Made by a program: the position numbers and the translations under genes. A DNA stretch of 64,000 bases, from contig NZ_LZZM01000105.1 of the NCBI RefSeq assembly GCF_002006345.1, positions 20,989-84,988 on the forward strand, read 5' to 3'. This DNA is from Clostridium puniceum (lineage in GTDB: Bacteria > Bacillota > Clostridia > Clostridiales > Clostridiaceae). The notes beneath the pieces are model-generated. The model made no database searches and was not told the origin of the DNA. It was given only the letters and a program-made list of their open reading frames with translations. Numbering within the stretch: position 1 is the stretch's first letter; every line of letters begins with the position of its first letter. Of the stretch, positions 7,440-16,166 are shown piece by piece.

Positions 7440-9617
7440 ATGAATTCAATTGAAGAAAGAATCGCAAAAGAGTTAGAAATAAAATTAGGTCAAGTTCAAA
7501 GTGTTATTGAACTTTTAGATGATGGAAATACAGTTCCTTTTATTTCAAGATATAGAAAAGAAGTTACTGGTGGACTTTCAGATGAAGTTTTAAGAACCTT
7601 ATCTGAAAGACTTACTTATTTAAGAAATTTAGAAGAAAGAAAAGCAGCCGTTACAAGAATAATTCAAGAACAAGAAAAGTTTACAGAGGAAATTGAAAAG
7701 GCTTTAGAGAAAGCAACAACTTTAACGGAGGTTGAGGATATATACAGACCGTACAAACCTAAAAAAAGAACAAGAGCAACAATAGCTGTAGAAAAAGGAT
7801 TAAAACCTCTTGCAGAATTAATTTTAGAGGGAATTTTTAAAGGAGACTTAGAGGAAGAAGGTTCTAAATATATAAATGAAGAAAAAGGAGTAGCAACTAG
7901 TGAAGATGCTATTTCTGGAGCTTTAGATATAGTGGCTGAAAGTATATCAGATGAGGCTAAATATAGAAAGTATATAAGAGATTTTGTTATGAGAGAAGGA
8001 AACATAGAAAGCAGCGGTAGTTCTGAAGAATCAACACCATATGAAATGTACTATGAATATTCAGAAGCAGTAAAAAAAATACCACCTCATAGAATATTGG
8101 CTATAAATAGAGGGGAAAAAGAAAAAATATTAAGTGTTAAAATTACTGCAAATGAAGAAAAAATAGTTCAATATTTAGAGAACCAATTATTAAAGGGCAA
8201 TGAAGTTTTAGACGAAAAATTAAAACTTGCAATTAGGGATTCTTTAAAAAGATTAATTTATCCATCAATAGAAAGAGAAATCAGAAGTGAGTTAACTGAT
8301 ATTGGCGAAGAAGGTGCTATTAAGATTTTTAAAGAAAATTTAAAAGCATTACTTTTACAGGCTCCAATTAAGGGGAAAGTAGTAATGGGATATGACCCTG
8401 GATTTAGAACAGGTTGTAAAATAGCAATCTTAGACGAAACAGGAAAGTTCTTAGAAAATACGGCAGTATATCCAACAGTACCTAAAAGAGATATTGAAGG
8501 AACAAAGAAAACTTTAAAAGCACTTATTGCTAAACATAAGGTTGATGTTATTTCCCTCGGAAATGGTACTGCATCTAGAGAATCAGAAGAAGTTATTGCT
8601 GAAATGTTAACTGAAATTAAAAATGAAATAGGTAGAGAATTAGCATATGTAATTGTATCAGAAGCAGGAGCATCAGTTTATTCCGCATCAGAACTTGCAA
8701 CTAAGGAATATCCAGATTTAGATGTTACAGTAAGAGGGGCAATTTCAATAGGAAGAAGATTACAAGACCCACTTGCTGAGTTAGTAAAAATAGATCCTAA
8801 AGCTATTGGTGTAGGACAATACCAACATGATGTTACTCCTAAGAAGTTAGAAGAATCTTTGGCGGGTGTAGTAGAAGATTCAGTTAATACTGTTGGAGTT
8901 GATTTAAATATTGCAACACCATCACTTTTAACACATATTTCCGGAATAAATTCAGCTATAGCTAAAAATATTGTTGATTATAGAGAAGTAGCTGGAAAAT
9001 TCTCTTCAAGAAAAGAACTATTAAAGGTTAAGAGATTAGGCCAAAAGGCATATGAACAATGTGCAGGTTTTTTAAGAGTTGATGATGGTAAAGAACCTTT
9101 AGATAATACATCAGTCCATCCTGAATCTTATAGCGTGGCTAAAAAATTAATTGAACTTTTAGGATATAATAAGCAAGATCTTAAAAATAATAAACTTGGT
9201 GACATTGATGAAAGAGCAGAAGCACAAGGTTTAAAGAAATTAAGTGAAACGCTGGAAGTGGGAGAGCTTACTTTAAAGGATATAATCAAGGAATTAAAGA
9301 AGCCTGGTAGAGACCCTAGAGAAGAAATGCCAAAGCCAATCCTTAAAACAGGAATAGTTGAACTTAAGGATTTAAAACCAGGAATGGTACTTGCAGGAAC
9401 AGTTAGGAATGTATCAGACTTTGGTGCCTTTGTAGATATTGGAGTTCACCAAGATGGATTAGTTCATAAGAGTCAAATGGCAAATAGATTTGTTAAGCAT
9501 CCTCTAGATATTGTAAAAGTCGGAGATATAGTAAAGGTAGCCATCTTGGAAGTTGATGAAAAGAGAAAGAGAATATCATTAACTATGAAGAATATTGATG
9601 AATCTGCAGAAGTGTAA
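7440..9617 (+). CDS. tex: Tex-family S1 RNA-binding transcription accessory protein
   Basis: A 725-residue protein; ATG 7440 is chosen because AGGAGG at 7430 is well spaced, although a start at 7413 is also open. Domain order is typical of Tex: helical N-terminus (FISRYRKEVTGGL, ETL), central YqgF-like RNase-H fold (VMGYDPGFRTGCK; SLGNGTASRESE; VSEAGASVYSASE), tandem helix-hairpin-helix region (INSAIAKNIVDYRE ... LGQKAYEQ) and a C-terminal S1 domain (GTVRNVSDFGAFVDIG) ending at about residue 720. Tex is a conserved cytosolic nucleic-acid-binding factor acting in transcription and RNA decay. It is monocistronic here, with a hairpin downstream. Confidence 0.95.
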   Translation: MNSIEERIAKELEIKLGQVQSVIELLDDGNTVPFISRYRKEVTGGLSDEVLRTLSERLTYLRNLEERKAAVTRIIQEQEKFTEEIEKALEKATTLTEVEDIYRPYKPKKRTRATIAVEKGLKPLAELILEGIFKGDLEEEGSKYINEEKGVATSEDAISGALDIVAESISDEAKYRKYIRDFVMREGNIESSGSSEESTPYEMYYEYSEAVKKIPPHRILAINRGEKEKILSVKITANEEKIVQYLENQLLKGNEVLDEKLKLAIRDSLKRLIYPSIEREIRSELTDIGEEGAIKIFKENLKALLLQAPIKGKVVMGYDPGFRTGCKIAILDETGKFLENTAVYPTVPKRDIEGTKKTLKALIAKHKVDVISLGNGTASRESEEVIAEMLTEIKNEIGRELAYVIVSEAGASVYSASELATKEYPDLDVTVRGAISIGRRLQDPLAELVKIDPKAIGVGQYQHDVTPKKLEESLAGVVEDSVNTVGVDLNIATPSLLTHISGINSAIAKNIVDYREVAGKFSSRKELLKVKRLGQKAYEQCAGFLRVDDGKEPLDNTSVHPESYSVAKKLIELLGYNKQDLKNNKLGDIDERAEAQGLKKLSETLEVGELTLKDIIKELKKPGRDPREEMPKPILKTGIVELKDLKPGMVLAGTVRNVSDFGAFVDIGVHQDGLVHKSQMANRFVKHPLDIVKVGDIVKVAILEVDEKRKRISLTMKNIDESAEV

Positions 9618-9670
9618 AATATAGAGTTAAATTATGATTAATATTGCCACTAAAATCATTTTTTAAATTA

Positions 9671-9719
9671 ACGAACACATATTTCTTATAATGCATATTA
9701 TGAGAAGTATGTGTTCGTT
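9671..9719 (+). terminator. Terminator after tex
   Basis: Inverted repeat ACGAACACATA...TATGTGTTCGT (9671-9681 with 9709-9719), extended inward through imperfect pairs, then a T-containing tail. It separates tex from the small ORF at 9756. Confidence 0.6.
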
Positions 9720-9755
9720 TCAATATAAATTCAAAGGTTTTAGGAGGTATTAATT

Positions 9756-10085
9756 ATGAAAATAAAATGCATTGATAATAATTTATGCTCAACATTAACT
9801 TTAAATAAGGAATATGAAGTTATAGATGAAGCACCGGAGTATTATATAATTATTGATGATAAAAGTAATGAAGTAACTTGCAGAAAATCAAGATTTGTAG
9901 TGGTTGAATATGGTGGAATGACTAAAAAAGCAAAAGCTATTATTACAGAACTAAGTTATCAGTTACAAAATGAATGTAGAGATATAAGAAAATTAAAAAT
10001 AACAAAAAATTTAAAAGGCGAATTGAAAGAATTAAGCATAAAATTTAAATATTCACCTATAAAAAAGTGTGATAGTAACAGCTAA
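9756..10085 (+). CDS. Conserved small hypothetical protein, paralogue A
   Basis: A 109-residue soluble protein with TTAGGAGGT upstream of ATG 9756. It is clearly homologous to the 101-residue protein at 20881-21186: both share CIDNNLC, TLTLNKEY, EAPEYY, IIDDKSNE, TCRK and IKFKY at matching positions. The first 45 residues look like a small beta-barrel (SH3-like) and the rest like a helix and two strands. I do not recognise a named family. Its last codons (KKCDSNS) extend beyond paralogue B and lie in a sequence that is repeated, degenerate, 160 bp downstream. It may be cotranscribed with nothing; the alcohol dehydrogenase is 447 bp away. Confidence 0.65.
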   Translation: MKIKCIDNNLCSTLTLNKEYEVIDEAPEYYIIIDDKSNEVTCRKSRFVVVEYGGMTKKAKAIITELSYQLQNECRDIRKLKITKNLKGELKELSIKFKYSPIKKCDSNS

Positions 10086-10260
10086 GATTAATTCGGCTAT
10101 AAAAAAGCACAAAATGAAAGCAAGAATTTTTAGAGATATATTTTAATATTCTTTACTATATATGGTGAAGAATATTAAAATATCTATAGTGAATCATAAG
10201 TATTTAAGATACATGCTTATAAAAAATGCGATAGCACAACCAAGATTAATTTACCTATAA
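10055..10260 (+). repeat. Degenerate direct repeat flanking a hairpin in a gene-free gap
   Basis: The 3' end of paralogue A (about 10055-10100, TATAAAAAAGTGTGATAG onward) recurs imperfectly at about 10215-10260 (TATAAAAAATGCGATAGC). Between them is a 16-bp perfect hairpin, ATATTTTAATATTCTT (10138-10153) with 10168-10183. The gap 10086-10532 holds no gene. No sigma-54 -24/-12 element was found in it before the alcohol dehydrogenase. Confidence 0.45.
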
Positions 10261-10532
10261 ATATAGTAAGAAGCAGAATAAGGAACGATTCACATATACT
10301 TTTATTTATAAAAATAATGTACTATATAATAAATAGTTTACTATATAGTAGAATTGGGAAAAGGATATTGGATAGTATAAATATAAGATTTATAATATTT
10401 TTCTAAAAGTATATTTATCATAATAGTTGCGTAATAATAGAATGTAAACCTTAAATAGGATTAAATGTATTTTTTTGCAGTAAGTTTAGGGTTTAAAAGA
10501 AATAATAAATATTTTTTAGGAGGAGCATATTT

Positions 10533-11591
10533 ATGAAGGGTTTTGCAATGTTAGGTATTAATAAAGTGGGATGGATTGAAAAAGAAAAGCCGGTAGCAGG
10601 TCCATATGATGCAATTGTACGTCCATTAGCTGTATCACCATGTACTTCAGATATACATACTGTTTTTGAAGGTGCACTTGGAGATAGGAATAACATGATT
10701 TTGGGTCATGAAGCAGTAGGAGAAGTTGTTGAAGTTGGAAGCGAAGTCAAAGATTTTAAACCTGGAGACAGAGTTATAGTACCATGTACAACTCCAGATT
10801 GGAGATCTTTAGAAGTCCAAGCGGGTTTTCAACAACATTCAAACGGTATGCTTGCAGGATGGAAATTTTCAAATTTTAAGGATGGAGTGTTTGGAGAATA
10901 TTTTCATGTAAATGATGCAGATATGAATCTTGCCATCTTACCTAAGGACATGCCTTTAGAAAGTGCTGTTATGATAACAGATATGATGACTACAGGCTTC
11001 CATGGTGCAGAACTTGCAGATATAAAAATGGGCTCTAGTGTTGTAGTAATTGGGATTGGAGCAGTTGGATTAATGGGGATAGCAGGTGCAGCATTACGTG
11101 GAGCAGGTAGAATTATAGGTGTAGGAAGTAGACCCATTTGTGTTGAGACTGCTAAATTTTATGGAGCAACAGATATCGTAAATTATAAAGATGGTGACAT
11201 AGTTACTCAAATTATGAATTTAACTAATGGAAAAGGTGTTGACCGTGTAATTATGGCAGGTGGTGGTGCTGAAACATTAGCACAAGCAGTATCTATGGTT
11301 AAAGCTGGTGGAGTAATTTCCAATATTAATTATCATGGAAGTGGAGAGAATTTACCAATACCTCGAGTAGATTGGGGCTGTGGAATGGCTCATAAAACTA
11401 TAAAAGGTGGACTATGTCCAGGAGGAAGACTTAGAGCTGAAATGTTAAGAGATATGGTAGTATATAATCGTGTCGACTTAAGCCAATTAGTTACACATGT
11501 ATATCACGGTTTTGATCACATAGAAGAAGCACTTTTATTAATGAAGGATAAGCCAAAAGATTTAATTAAAGCAGTAGTCATATTAGAATAA
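10533..11591 (+). CDS. adh: NADP-dependent secondary alcohol dehydrogenase (isopropanol dehydrogenase)
   Basis: A 352-residue zinc medium-chain dehydrogenase with an AGGAGG site. It reads nearly like the C. beijerinckii secondary alcohol dehydrogenase from MKGFAMLGIN to the end. Catalytic zinc ligands are C37, H59 (with E60) and D150. The Rossmann motif GIGAVG is at 174-179, and G198, S199, R200 and Y218, which set NADP(H) specificity in this family, are all present. It reduces acetone to 2-propanol and other short methyl ketones, acting as a cytosolic tetramer. It stands alone between the paralogue gap and a terminator. Regulation is not evident from the upstream sequence. Confidence 0.95.
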   Translation: MKGFAMLGINKVGWIEKEKPVAGPYDAIVRPLAVSPCTSDIHTVFEGALGDRNNMILGHEAVGEVVEVGSEVKDFKPGDRVIVPCTTPDWRSLEVQAGFQQHSNGMLAGWKFSNFKDGVFGEYFHVNDADMNLAILPKDMPLESAVMITDMMTTGFHGAELADIKMGSSVVVIGIGAVGLMGIAGAALRGAGRIIGVGSRPICVETAKFYGATDIVNYKDGDIVTQIMNLTNGKGVDRVIMAGGGAETLAQAVSMVKAGGVISNINYHGSGENLPIPRVDWGCGMAHKTIKGGLCPGGRLRAEMLRDMVVYNRVDLSQLVTHVYHGFDHIEEALLLMKDKPKDLIKAVVILE

Positions 11592-11635
11592 TATCTTTAT
11601 CTTTTTTGGGGAATTTACAAATAATTAATAGCAGA

Positions 11636-11697
11636 ATGTAGCATATCTCTATTGTACTAACCTTCTATATAGTGAAAAATTGCTACATTAGCTTTTT
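11636..11697 (+). terminator. Terminator after adh
   Basis: AATGTAGCA (11636-11644) pairs with TGCTACATT (11681-11689), followed by AGCTTTTTT. Likely ends the alcohol dehydrogenase transcript. Confidence 0.55.
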
Positions 11698-11891
11698 TAA
11701 CATACAACAATGCAATAGCTTTAGTTCATCCTAAAGCTATTCAAGTTAGTGATATATTTCATTTATTAAAAAACTTAATTGCTTATTGTAAAGCACATTT
11801 AAGTAAATTCTTAAAACCTCAAGTAGTTATTGATAAAGACACTGATACATATAAGGGGAGTAACAGCTTTAGGGTAAAGTGGAAATATTAA
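11690..11891 (+). pseudogene. Decayed ISL3-type transposase fragment
   Basis: With no start codon or ribosome site, one frame is open from about 11676 to TAA 11889-11891. It encodes NNAIALVHPKAIQVSDIFHL, then LKNLIAYCKAHLSKFLKP. This matches the central part of ISL3-family transposases (pattern A.P.A.QV.D.FHLLKNL), which join DNA strands with a DDE nuclease. The rest of the element, including both inverted ends, is missing. It marks an old insertion scar between adh and the ATC-hydrolase gene. Confidence 0.6.
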
Positions 11892-11900
11892 TTAAATTTC

Positions 11901-11948
11901 AAGAGCATACGCGTAATGAGTATGCTCTTAAAAGTATGTCTTTTTTTA
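11901..11948 (+). terminator. Intrinsic terminator in the IS scar
   Basis: AAGAGCATAC (11901-11910) pairs with GTATGCTCTT (11920-11929); TCTTTTTTT follows shortly after at about 11939-11947. It isolates the next operon from upstream transcription. Confidence 0.6.
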
Positions 11949-11954
11949 AATAGG

Positions 11955-11982
11955 TTTACAAAGTATAAAAAAAGAGTATAAT
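11955..11982 (+). promoter_or_regulatory. Sigma-A promoter for the first ATC-hydrolase gene
   Basis: TTTACA at 11955-11960, 16-bp spacer, TATAAT at 11977-11982. A start near 11989 would give a leader of about 65 nt before ATG 12055. Confidence 0.6.
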
Positions 11983-12054
11983 CTAATAAAACATATAAAA
12001 TATATAGGTGTAGTAGGAAAAAAGAAAAAGAGGGATTAAGGAGAGAAGAAAATT

Positions 12055-12540
12055 ATGATTAAAAATGTACCAACTATTAATGATAAGCATACAGAGGATT
12101 TAAGACAAGCGGTTGAGCACAGAGCAACTTGGTTTTACTTTTTAATTGATGAAGCTGAAAAAAGAGGATTAGATGTACAATTTGCTAGAGATGCAATACA
12201 TCAATGTGGTTGTTTTCATGGACAAAATAAGTTTCCTAAAAATGATGATATAAAAGAATTTGCAGCATCATTCGCAACAGAGCAAGTTCAAAAGATATTT
12301 GAAATGGATGTAAAAACTACAGATGAAGAATTAAATATAGAATTTCATTATTGCCCACTTGTAGCAGCATGGAAAAAGTTAACTAATGATGAGGTTAAAA
12401 TTTCAAAATTATGCGATATAGCAATGGACGGTGATAGAGGAATAATAAGCAAATTTGATAAGTTCACTTTTGAATTAATCAATACTATTGCAAATGGCGA
12501 TGAAACTTGCCAAGTTTTGATAAAAAAGAAAAAGTACTAA
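12055..12540 (+). CDS. L-2-amino-thiazoline-4-carboxylate (ATC) hydrolase-like protein 1
   Basis: A 161-residue soluble protein with GGAGAGAAG upstream of ATG 12055. The helical N-half (EHRATWFYFLIDEAEKRGL, CGCFHGQNKF) and C-half (FHYCPLVAAWKK, KLCDIAMDGDRGII, ETCQVLI) fit the ATC-hydrolase-like family, named for the Pseudomonas enzyme that opens the thiazoline ring on the way to L-cysteine. The pattern C..(A)W, C-D, G and late C is shared with the longer relative at 17280-17978. It has its own promoter and terminator but lies directly before an amino-acid ABC transporter with a cysteine-rich leader. The true substrate is unproven. Confidence 0.72.
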   Translation: MIKNVPTINDKHTEDLRQAVEHRATWFYFLIDEAEKRGLDVQFARDAIHQCGCFHGQNKFPKNDDIKEFAASFATEQVQKIFEMDVKTTDEELNIEFHYCPLVAAWKKLTNDEVKISKLCDIAMDGDRGIISKFDKFTFELINTIANGDETCQVLIKKKKY

Positions 12541-12572
12541 GAAGAGTAATAAATACATAATAAATAAGGCTT

Positions 12573-12608
12573 AAAAAGATGGTTATATATCTAGAAACCA
12601 TCTTTTTT
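12573..12608 (+). terminator. Intrinsic terminator
   Basis: AAAAAGATGGTT (12573-12584) pairs with AACCATCTTTTTT (12596-12608). It shows that the ATC-hydrolase-like gene and the ABC operon are separate transcripts. Confidence 0.8.
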
Positions 12609-12775
12609 CTTTATATAAATATTGTAGGGAACAAATTTGAAGAAAGAGTTTCTTATTAGTAAGTGATAAGACTAGATATATTACTGAAAGCCAATTTGTT
12701 ATAAATGCAGGAAGAGTACCTAAGCTAATATAAAACTATTTGGTGAAATAAATATCACAAAATTAAAAAAAGATA

Positions 12776-12804
12776 TTGACATTTTCCTATCGAAATACTA
12801 TACT
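12776..12804 (+). promoter_or_regulatory. Strong sigma-A promoter of the ABC-transporter operon
   Basis: TTGACA at 12776-12781, a 17-bp spacer and TATACT at 12799-12804, close to consensus in both boxes. The start should fall near 12811, giving an unusually long leader of about 230 nt that contains the cysteine-rich ORF at 12874-12966. A weak TTAACC...GGTTAA hairpin (12815-12820 with 12843-12848) lies early in the leader. Confidence 0.8.
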
Positions 12805-12873
12805 ATAAAAAAAGTTAACCTACAAAACATATAAAATTACTTGGTTAAGTGAAGGGGGAAAGGTGGGGACAAT

Positions 12874-12966
12874 ATGTTAAAATATAATCTGAATTTAATA
12901 AAAATGTATTGCGAAAAAATTAACTGTAATAGTGAACCATGTTGTTACTATTTTAATCAAGCTTAG
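12874..12966 (+). CDS. Cysteine-rich 30-residue leader peptide, candidate attenuator
   Basis: ATG 12874 is preceded by AAAGGTGGGG, a strong ribosome binding site, and the frame closes at TAG 12964-12966. The peptide has 30 residues with cysteines at 13, 18, 23 and 24, the last two adjacent (EPCCYY). It sits in the long leader between the sigma-A promoter and the amino-acid binding protein, whose start is 73 bp further. Such placement is typical of leader peptides that sense charged tRNA through ribosome stalling. I see no classical GC-rich terminator between it and 13040, so control might act on translation or mRNA stability. Whether it is translated is unknown. Confidence 0.5.
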   Translation: MLKYNLNLIKMYCEKINCNSEPCCYYFNQA

Positions 12967-13039
12967 ATAAGTAAAGTATGTTGTAAAAATTATAAGCAAT
13001 AAGAAAAAATAAAAATTTATAAAAAAGGGGATAATAGTA

Positions 13040-13906
13040 ATGAAAAACAAAAGATTTTTAAAATTCATAGTAGTAGGATTAGCAGTGACAACTTTATTAA
13101 CAGGATGTGGGGCAAGTAAAGCATCTGATGCAGCACCAGCCAAAAGTGATGTAAAAGTTACAAAAGTGAAAGTAGCGTATGATCAGACTTTAAAACCAAT
13201 TTCTTATACAGATGAAAATGGAAATGCAACAGGATATGATGTAGAAGTTATGAAGCAAGTTGCTGAATTGCTTCCACAATATGAATTTGAATATATTCCA
13301 ACTACAAGTGATGACTTATTAATAGGTGTTGAACAAGGGAAATATGATGTAGGTGTTAAAAATGCTTTCTGGACAAAGGAAAGAACAGAAAAATTTGTAT
13401 TTCCTAAAGAATTCCTTGGATTAAGCAGTACAGGCCTTGCATTAAAGAAGGAAAATGAAAAAATTAAAACTTTATCAGATTTTGCTTCAGCTGGATTTAC
13501 ATTGGCACCAATTGCTGCTAATAATGCACAATATACAGTTATTGATGAGTACAATAAGGCGAATCCAAATAACCAAGTAAAATTAGAAGCTGGTGATGCA
13601 TTTACAGTTGATGTAATTCAATGGATAAATGAAGGCCGTGTAAAGGGTGGAGTGTCACTTGAAAGCCAATTTGATAAACAGGTGAGGGCATCGGATGGTC
13701 AATATCATAATTTAGTAAATGATATTGTTTATAATGAATTTGCAGTAATTAAAACTTGGCCATTATTTAATAAAAAGCAACAAGAACTTGCAGATGCTTA
13801 TGATGGAGCAATCAAAAAACTTAAAGAAGAAAAGAAAACAAATGAACTTATCAAAAAGTTTTATGGAAGAGACTTATTTGAAGTATTAGATAAAGTAAAT
13901 AGATAA
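13040..13906 (+). CDS. Polar amino-acid ABC transporter, substrate-binding lipoprotein
   Basis: A 288-residue lipoprotein: the signal peptide ends in a lipobox LLTGC with the lipidated cysteine at 23. The mature part is a type-II (SBP_bac_3) fold: KVAYDQTLKPISYTDENG, YDVEVMKQVAELLP, GKYDVGVKNAFWTKERTEKF. It captures a polar amino acid outside the membrane for the two permeases and ATPase that follow. The ligand-binding Arg usual in the RxxxF(T/K) region is present in KERTEKF. Relatives include cystine and glutamine binders; the cysteine-rich leader favours a sulfur amino acid, which is inference. Confidence 0.9.
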   Translation: MKNKRFLKFIVVGLAVTTLLTGCGASKASDAAPAKSDVKVTKVKVAYDQTLKPISYTDENGNATGYDVEVMKQVAELLPQYEFEYIPTTSDDLLIGVEQGKYDVGVKNAFWTKERTEKFVFPKEFLGLSSTGLALKKENEKIKTLSDFASAGFTLAPIAANNAQYTVIDEYNKANPNNQVKLEAGDAFTVDVIQWINEGRVKGGVSLESQFDKQVRASDGQYHNLVNDIVYNEFAVIKTWPLFNKKQQELADAYDGAIKKLKEEKKTNELIKKFYGRDLFEVLDKVNR

Positions 13907-13950
13907 AGGTCAAAAAATGTCTATTAATAAGAATGGAGATGAGGCAGGCT

Positions 13951-14658
13951 ATGGATAAATATTTTAATCCGGTATATATAACAGACTCAATACCTAAATT
14001 ATTACCATACATAAAAGTAACATTTATGGTTGCAGGCTTATCTGTATTATTTGGAACTATGCTAGGCTTTATCTTAGCAGTTGCTAAAATAAGAAAAGGC
14101 AAGATAGGTAAAATAATTGCAGAGGGTTATACTACTGCATTGAGATGTACACCTTCCATAGTTCTGCTCTTTTTGATTTATTATGGCATTCCAGCAGTAA
14201 CAAAAAATTTTGGAATTGATTTAGACGATGTTGATAAAGCAGTATTTATTATTATTGCTTTTTCTCTTATGTTTGCAGGGGCTATGTGTGAAGTTATTAG
14301 AACAGCTTATGAATCTGTAGATAAAGGACAATTTGAAGCAGCAATAAGTGTAGGGTTAAGTGATATACAAGCATATAGAACAATTATTTTACCTCAAGCT
14401 TTCGTTGTTGCAATTCCGAACATAGGTAATTCACTTCTTGCATTAATTAAAGAAGGAGCCTTAGCATATACAATTGGTTTAATTGATGTTATGGGAAAAG
14501 CAAATCTTATTATTGCAGCAAATATGAATGCTCATTCACTAGAGATTTATATTGCACTATCTATTATTTACTGGGTGGTTTCAATTATTATTGAGCAACT
14601 TTTCTTAAGGATAGAAAAAGTTCTTAGTAAAGGCAAACAAACTATAAAAGTAACTTAA
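13951..14658 (+). CDS. Amino-acid ABC transporter permease 1 (HisM/GlnP type)
   Basis: About 235 residues from ATG 13951 (an upstream ATG at 13933 lacks a ribosome site, whereas GGAGATGAGG precedes 13951). It has about five membrane segments and the coupling-loop EAA motif GQFEAAISVGLSDIQAYRTI followed by LPQA. It starts 44 bp after the binding protein and ends 13 bp before the second permease, so all four transporter genes are one operon. The two permeases differ in sequence and probably form a heterodimer. Confidence 0.9.
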   Translation: MDKYFNPVYITDSIPKLLPYIKVTFMVAGLSVLFGTMLGFILAVAKIRKGKIGKIIAEGYTTALRCTPSIVLLFLIYYGIPAVTKNFGIDLDDVDKAVFIIIAFSLMFAGAMCEVIRTAYESVDKGQFEAAISVGLSDIQAYRTIILPQAFVVAIPNIGNSLLALIKEGALAYTIGLIDVMGKANLIIAANMNAHSLEIYIALSIIYWVVSIIIEQLFLRIEKVLSKGKQTIKVT

Positions 14659-14671
14659 GGGGGGTGACAGA

Positions 14672-15376
14672 ATGTTAAATTATGAATTTTTAGTTGATAC
14701 GTTTTTTGTAGCATTATCAGGGGCACCTATAGCAATTTTAATTACTGTTGTTTCGCTACTAATTGCAATACCGTTAGGATTTTTTCTTGCATTAGTAAGA
14801 ATAAATGAGATTAAATTTTTTAATAGGTTTGCTCAAGTATATGTTTCCTTTGTAAGAGGAACACCAATGATTGTTCAAATTTTTATTATATATAATAGTG
14901 TTCCACTAATATTAGCAACGATATTCACTAAATTAAACATCAAAATTAATATTTATGATGTAAATCCAATTTGGTATGCATTCATTGTCTTCTCCTTAAA
15001 TACTATAGCTATTCTTACAGAAGTATTTCGTTCGGCACTAGGAACAGTAAATAAAGGGCAATTAGAGGCGGCTCAGTCAGTTGGATTAACAAATGTACAA
15101 GCATATACAAAAATTATTATTCCACAAGCATTGGTTGTAGCATTACCCAATATTTGTACAGCAACAACAAATCTTATTAAAGGAACATCACTATGCTATG
15201 CAATGTCATTAAAAGAAATTACTTTAAGAGCAAAAGTAGCCGCTAACGTAGGATACAATTACGTTGAAGCTTATATTGATATCTTTCTTGTATATTTAAT
15301 TATATGCATCATAGTAGAATATGGATTTAAGTTATATGAGAAGCGTTTAAGAACTTATAAAGTTGTAAATGCCTAA
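14672..15376 (+). CDS. Amino-acid ABC transporter permease 2
   Basis: A 234-residue membrane protein with GGGGGGTGA upstream of ATG 14672. It has about five membrane spans and the motif SFVRGTPMIVQIF near residue 55, typical of polar amino-acid permeases. Its coupling motif is GQLEAAQSVGLTNVQAYTKI followed by IPQA. It pairs with the preceding permease and contacts the ATPase at 15401. No odd features were seen. Confidence 0.9.
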   Translation: MLNYEFLVDTFFVALSGAPIAILITVVSLLIAIPLGFFLALVRINEIKFFNRFAQVYVSFVRGTPMIVQIFIIYNSVPLILATIFTKLNIKINIYDVNPIWYAFIVFSLNTIAILTEVFRSALGTVNKGQLEAAQSVGLTNVQAYTKIIIPQALVVALPNICTATTNLIKGTSLCYAMSLKEITLRAKVAANVGYNYVEAYIDIFLVYLIICIIVEYGFKLYEKRLRTYKVVNA

Positions 15377-15400
15377 AGACTGAAGCAAGGGGATGATAAA

Positions 15401-16153
15401 ATGTTAGAAATTAAAAATATACATAAAGCATATGGTAAAAATGAGGTATTAAAGGGTGTTGATTTAAAAATAGATAAGGGTGATGTTGTAGTGATTCTTG
15501 GACCAAGTGGTTCCGGAAAAACAACATTACTTAGATGTATCAATTTTCTTGAAAAGCCAGATGAAGGTCATGCCAGCTTTGGAGAGATTGATGTAAATTT
15601 AAAAACTGTATCTAAAAAACAAATTCATGAAATTAGACAAAAAGTAGCATTTGTATTCCAAAATTATAATCTTTTCAATAATAAGACAGCATTAGAAAAT
15701 GTAACACTAGGTCTTATTACCGGAAGAAAGATTCCTAAAGCAGAAGCAGATGAAATTGGTAAAAAAGCATTAGATAAAGTAGGGCTGTCAGAAAAATATA
15801 ATTTTTATCCCAGTCAATTATCTGGTGGACAACAACAGAGAGTCGGGATTGCAAGAGCAGTAGCTTTAAATCCAGATATTATTTTGTTTGATGAGCCAAC
15901 TTCTGCATTGGATCCTGAATTAGTTGGTGAAGTTTTAACAGTAATGAAAAACATTGCCAAAGAGGGAACAACAATGTTGGTTGTTACTCATGAAATGTCT
16001 TTTGCTCAGGATGTAGCAAATAGAGTTATCTTTATGGATGGAGGAGTTGTAGTAGAAGAAGGAGAGCCTAATCAAATCTTTACAAGACCAAAAGAAGAAA
16101 GAACAAAACAATTTTTGAAGAGAATATTACCAGAGTTTACATATACTATTTGA
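15401..16153 (+). CDS. Amino-acid ABC transporter ATP-binding protein (GlnQ type)
   Basis: A 250-residue ATPase with AAGGGGATG before ATG 15401. Walker [10 protein letters not shown] is at 34-42, then the Q-loop ([11 protein letters not shown]), signature LSGGQQQR, Walker [12 protein letters not shown] and H-loop VTHEMSFA. This is the polar amino-acid subclass by its length and Q-loop. It powers import through the two permeases and is the last gene before a terminator, so the operon reads binding protein, permease, permease, ATPase. Confidence 0.93.
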   Translation: MLEIKNIHKAYGKNEVLKGVDLKIDKGDVVVILGPSGSGKTTLLRCINFLEKPDEGHASFGEIDVNLKTVSKKQIHEIRQKVAFVFQNYNLFNNKTALENVTLGLITGRKIPKAEADEIGKKALDKVGLSEKYNFYPSQLSGGQQQRVGIARAVALNPDIILFDEPTSALDPELVGEVLTVMKNIAKEGTTMLVVTHEMSFAQDVANRVIFMDGGVVVEEGEPNQIFTRPKEERTKQFLKRILPEFTYTI

Positions 16154-16166
16154 AATTATTAATTAC

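Noticed and set aside
10086..10532. Sigma-54 promoter for the alcohol dehydrogenase
   Set aside because: I expected one from related strains, but no TGGCAY-N5-TTGC pattern with correct spacing is present.
12811..13039. T-box or SAM-type riboswitch before the ABC operon
   Set aside because: The conserved T-box sequence and a terminator/antiterminator pair were not found; the leader ORF explains the long leader better.
12895..13143. An 82-codon minus-strand ORF over the leader peptide
   Set aside because: It is Phe/Thr-rich, lacks a ribosome site, and runs against the promoter, leader ORF and lipoprotein start.
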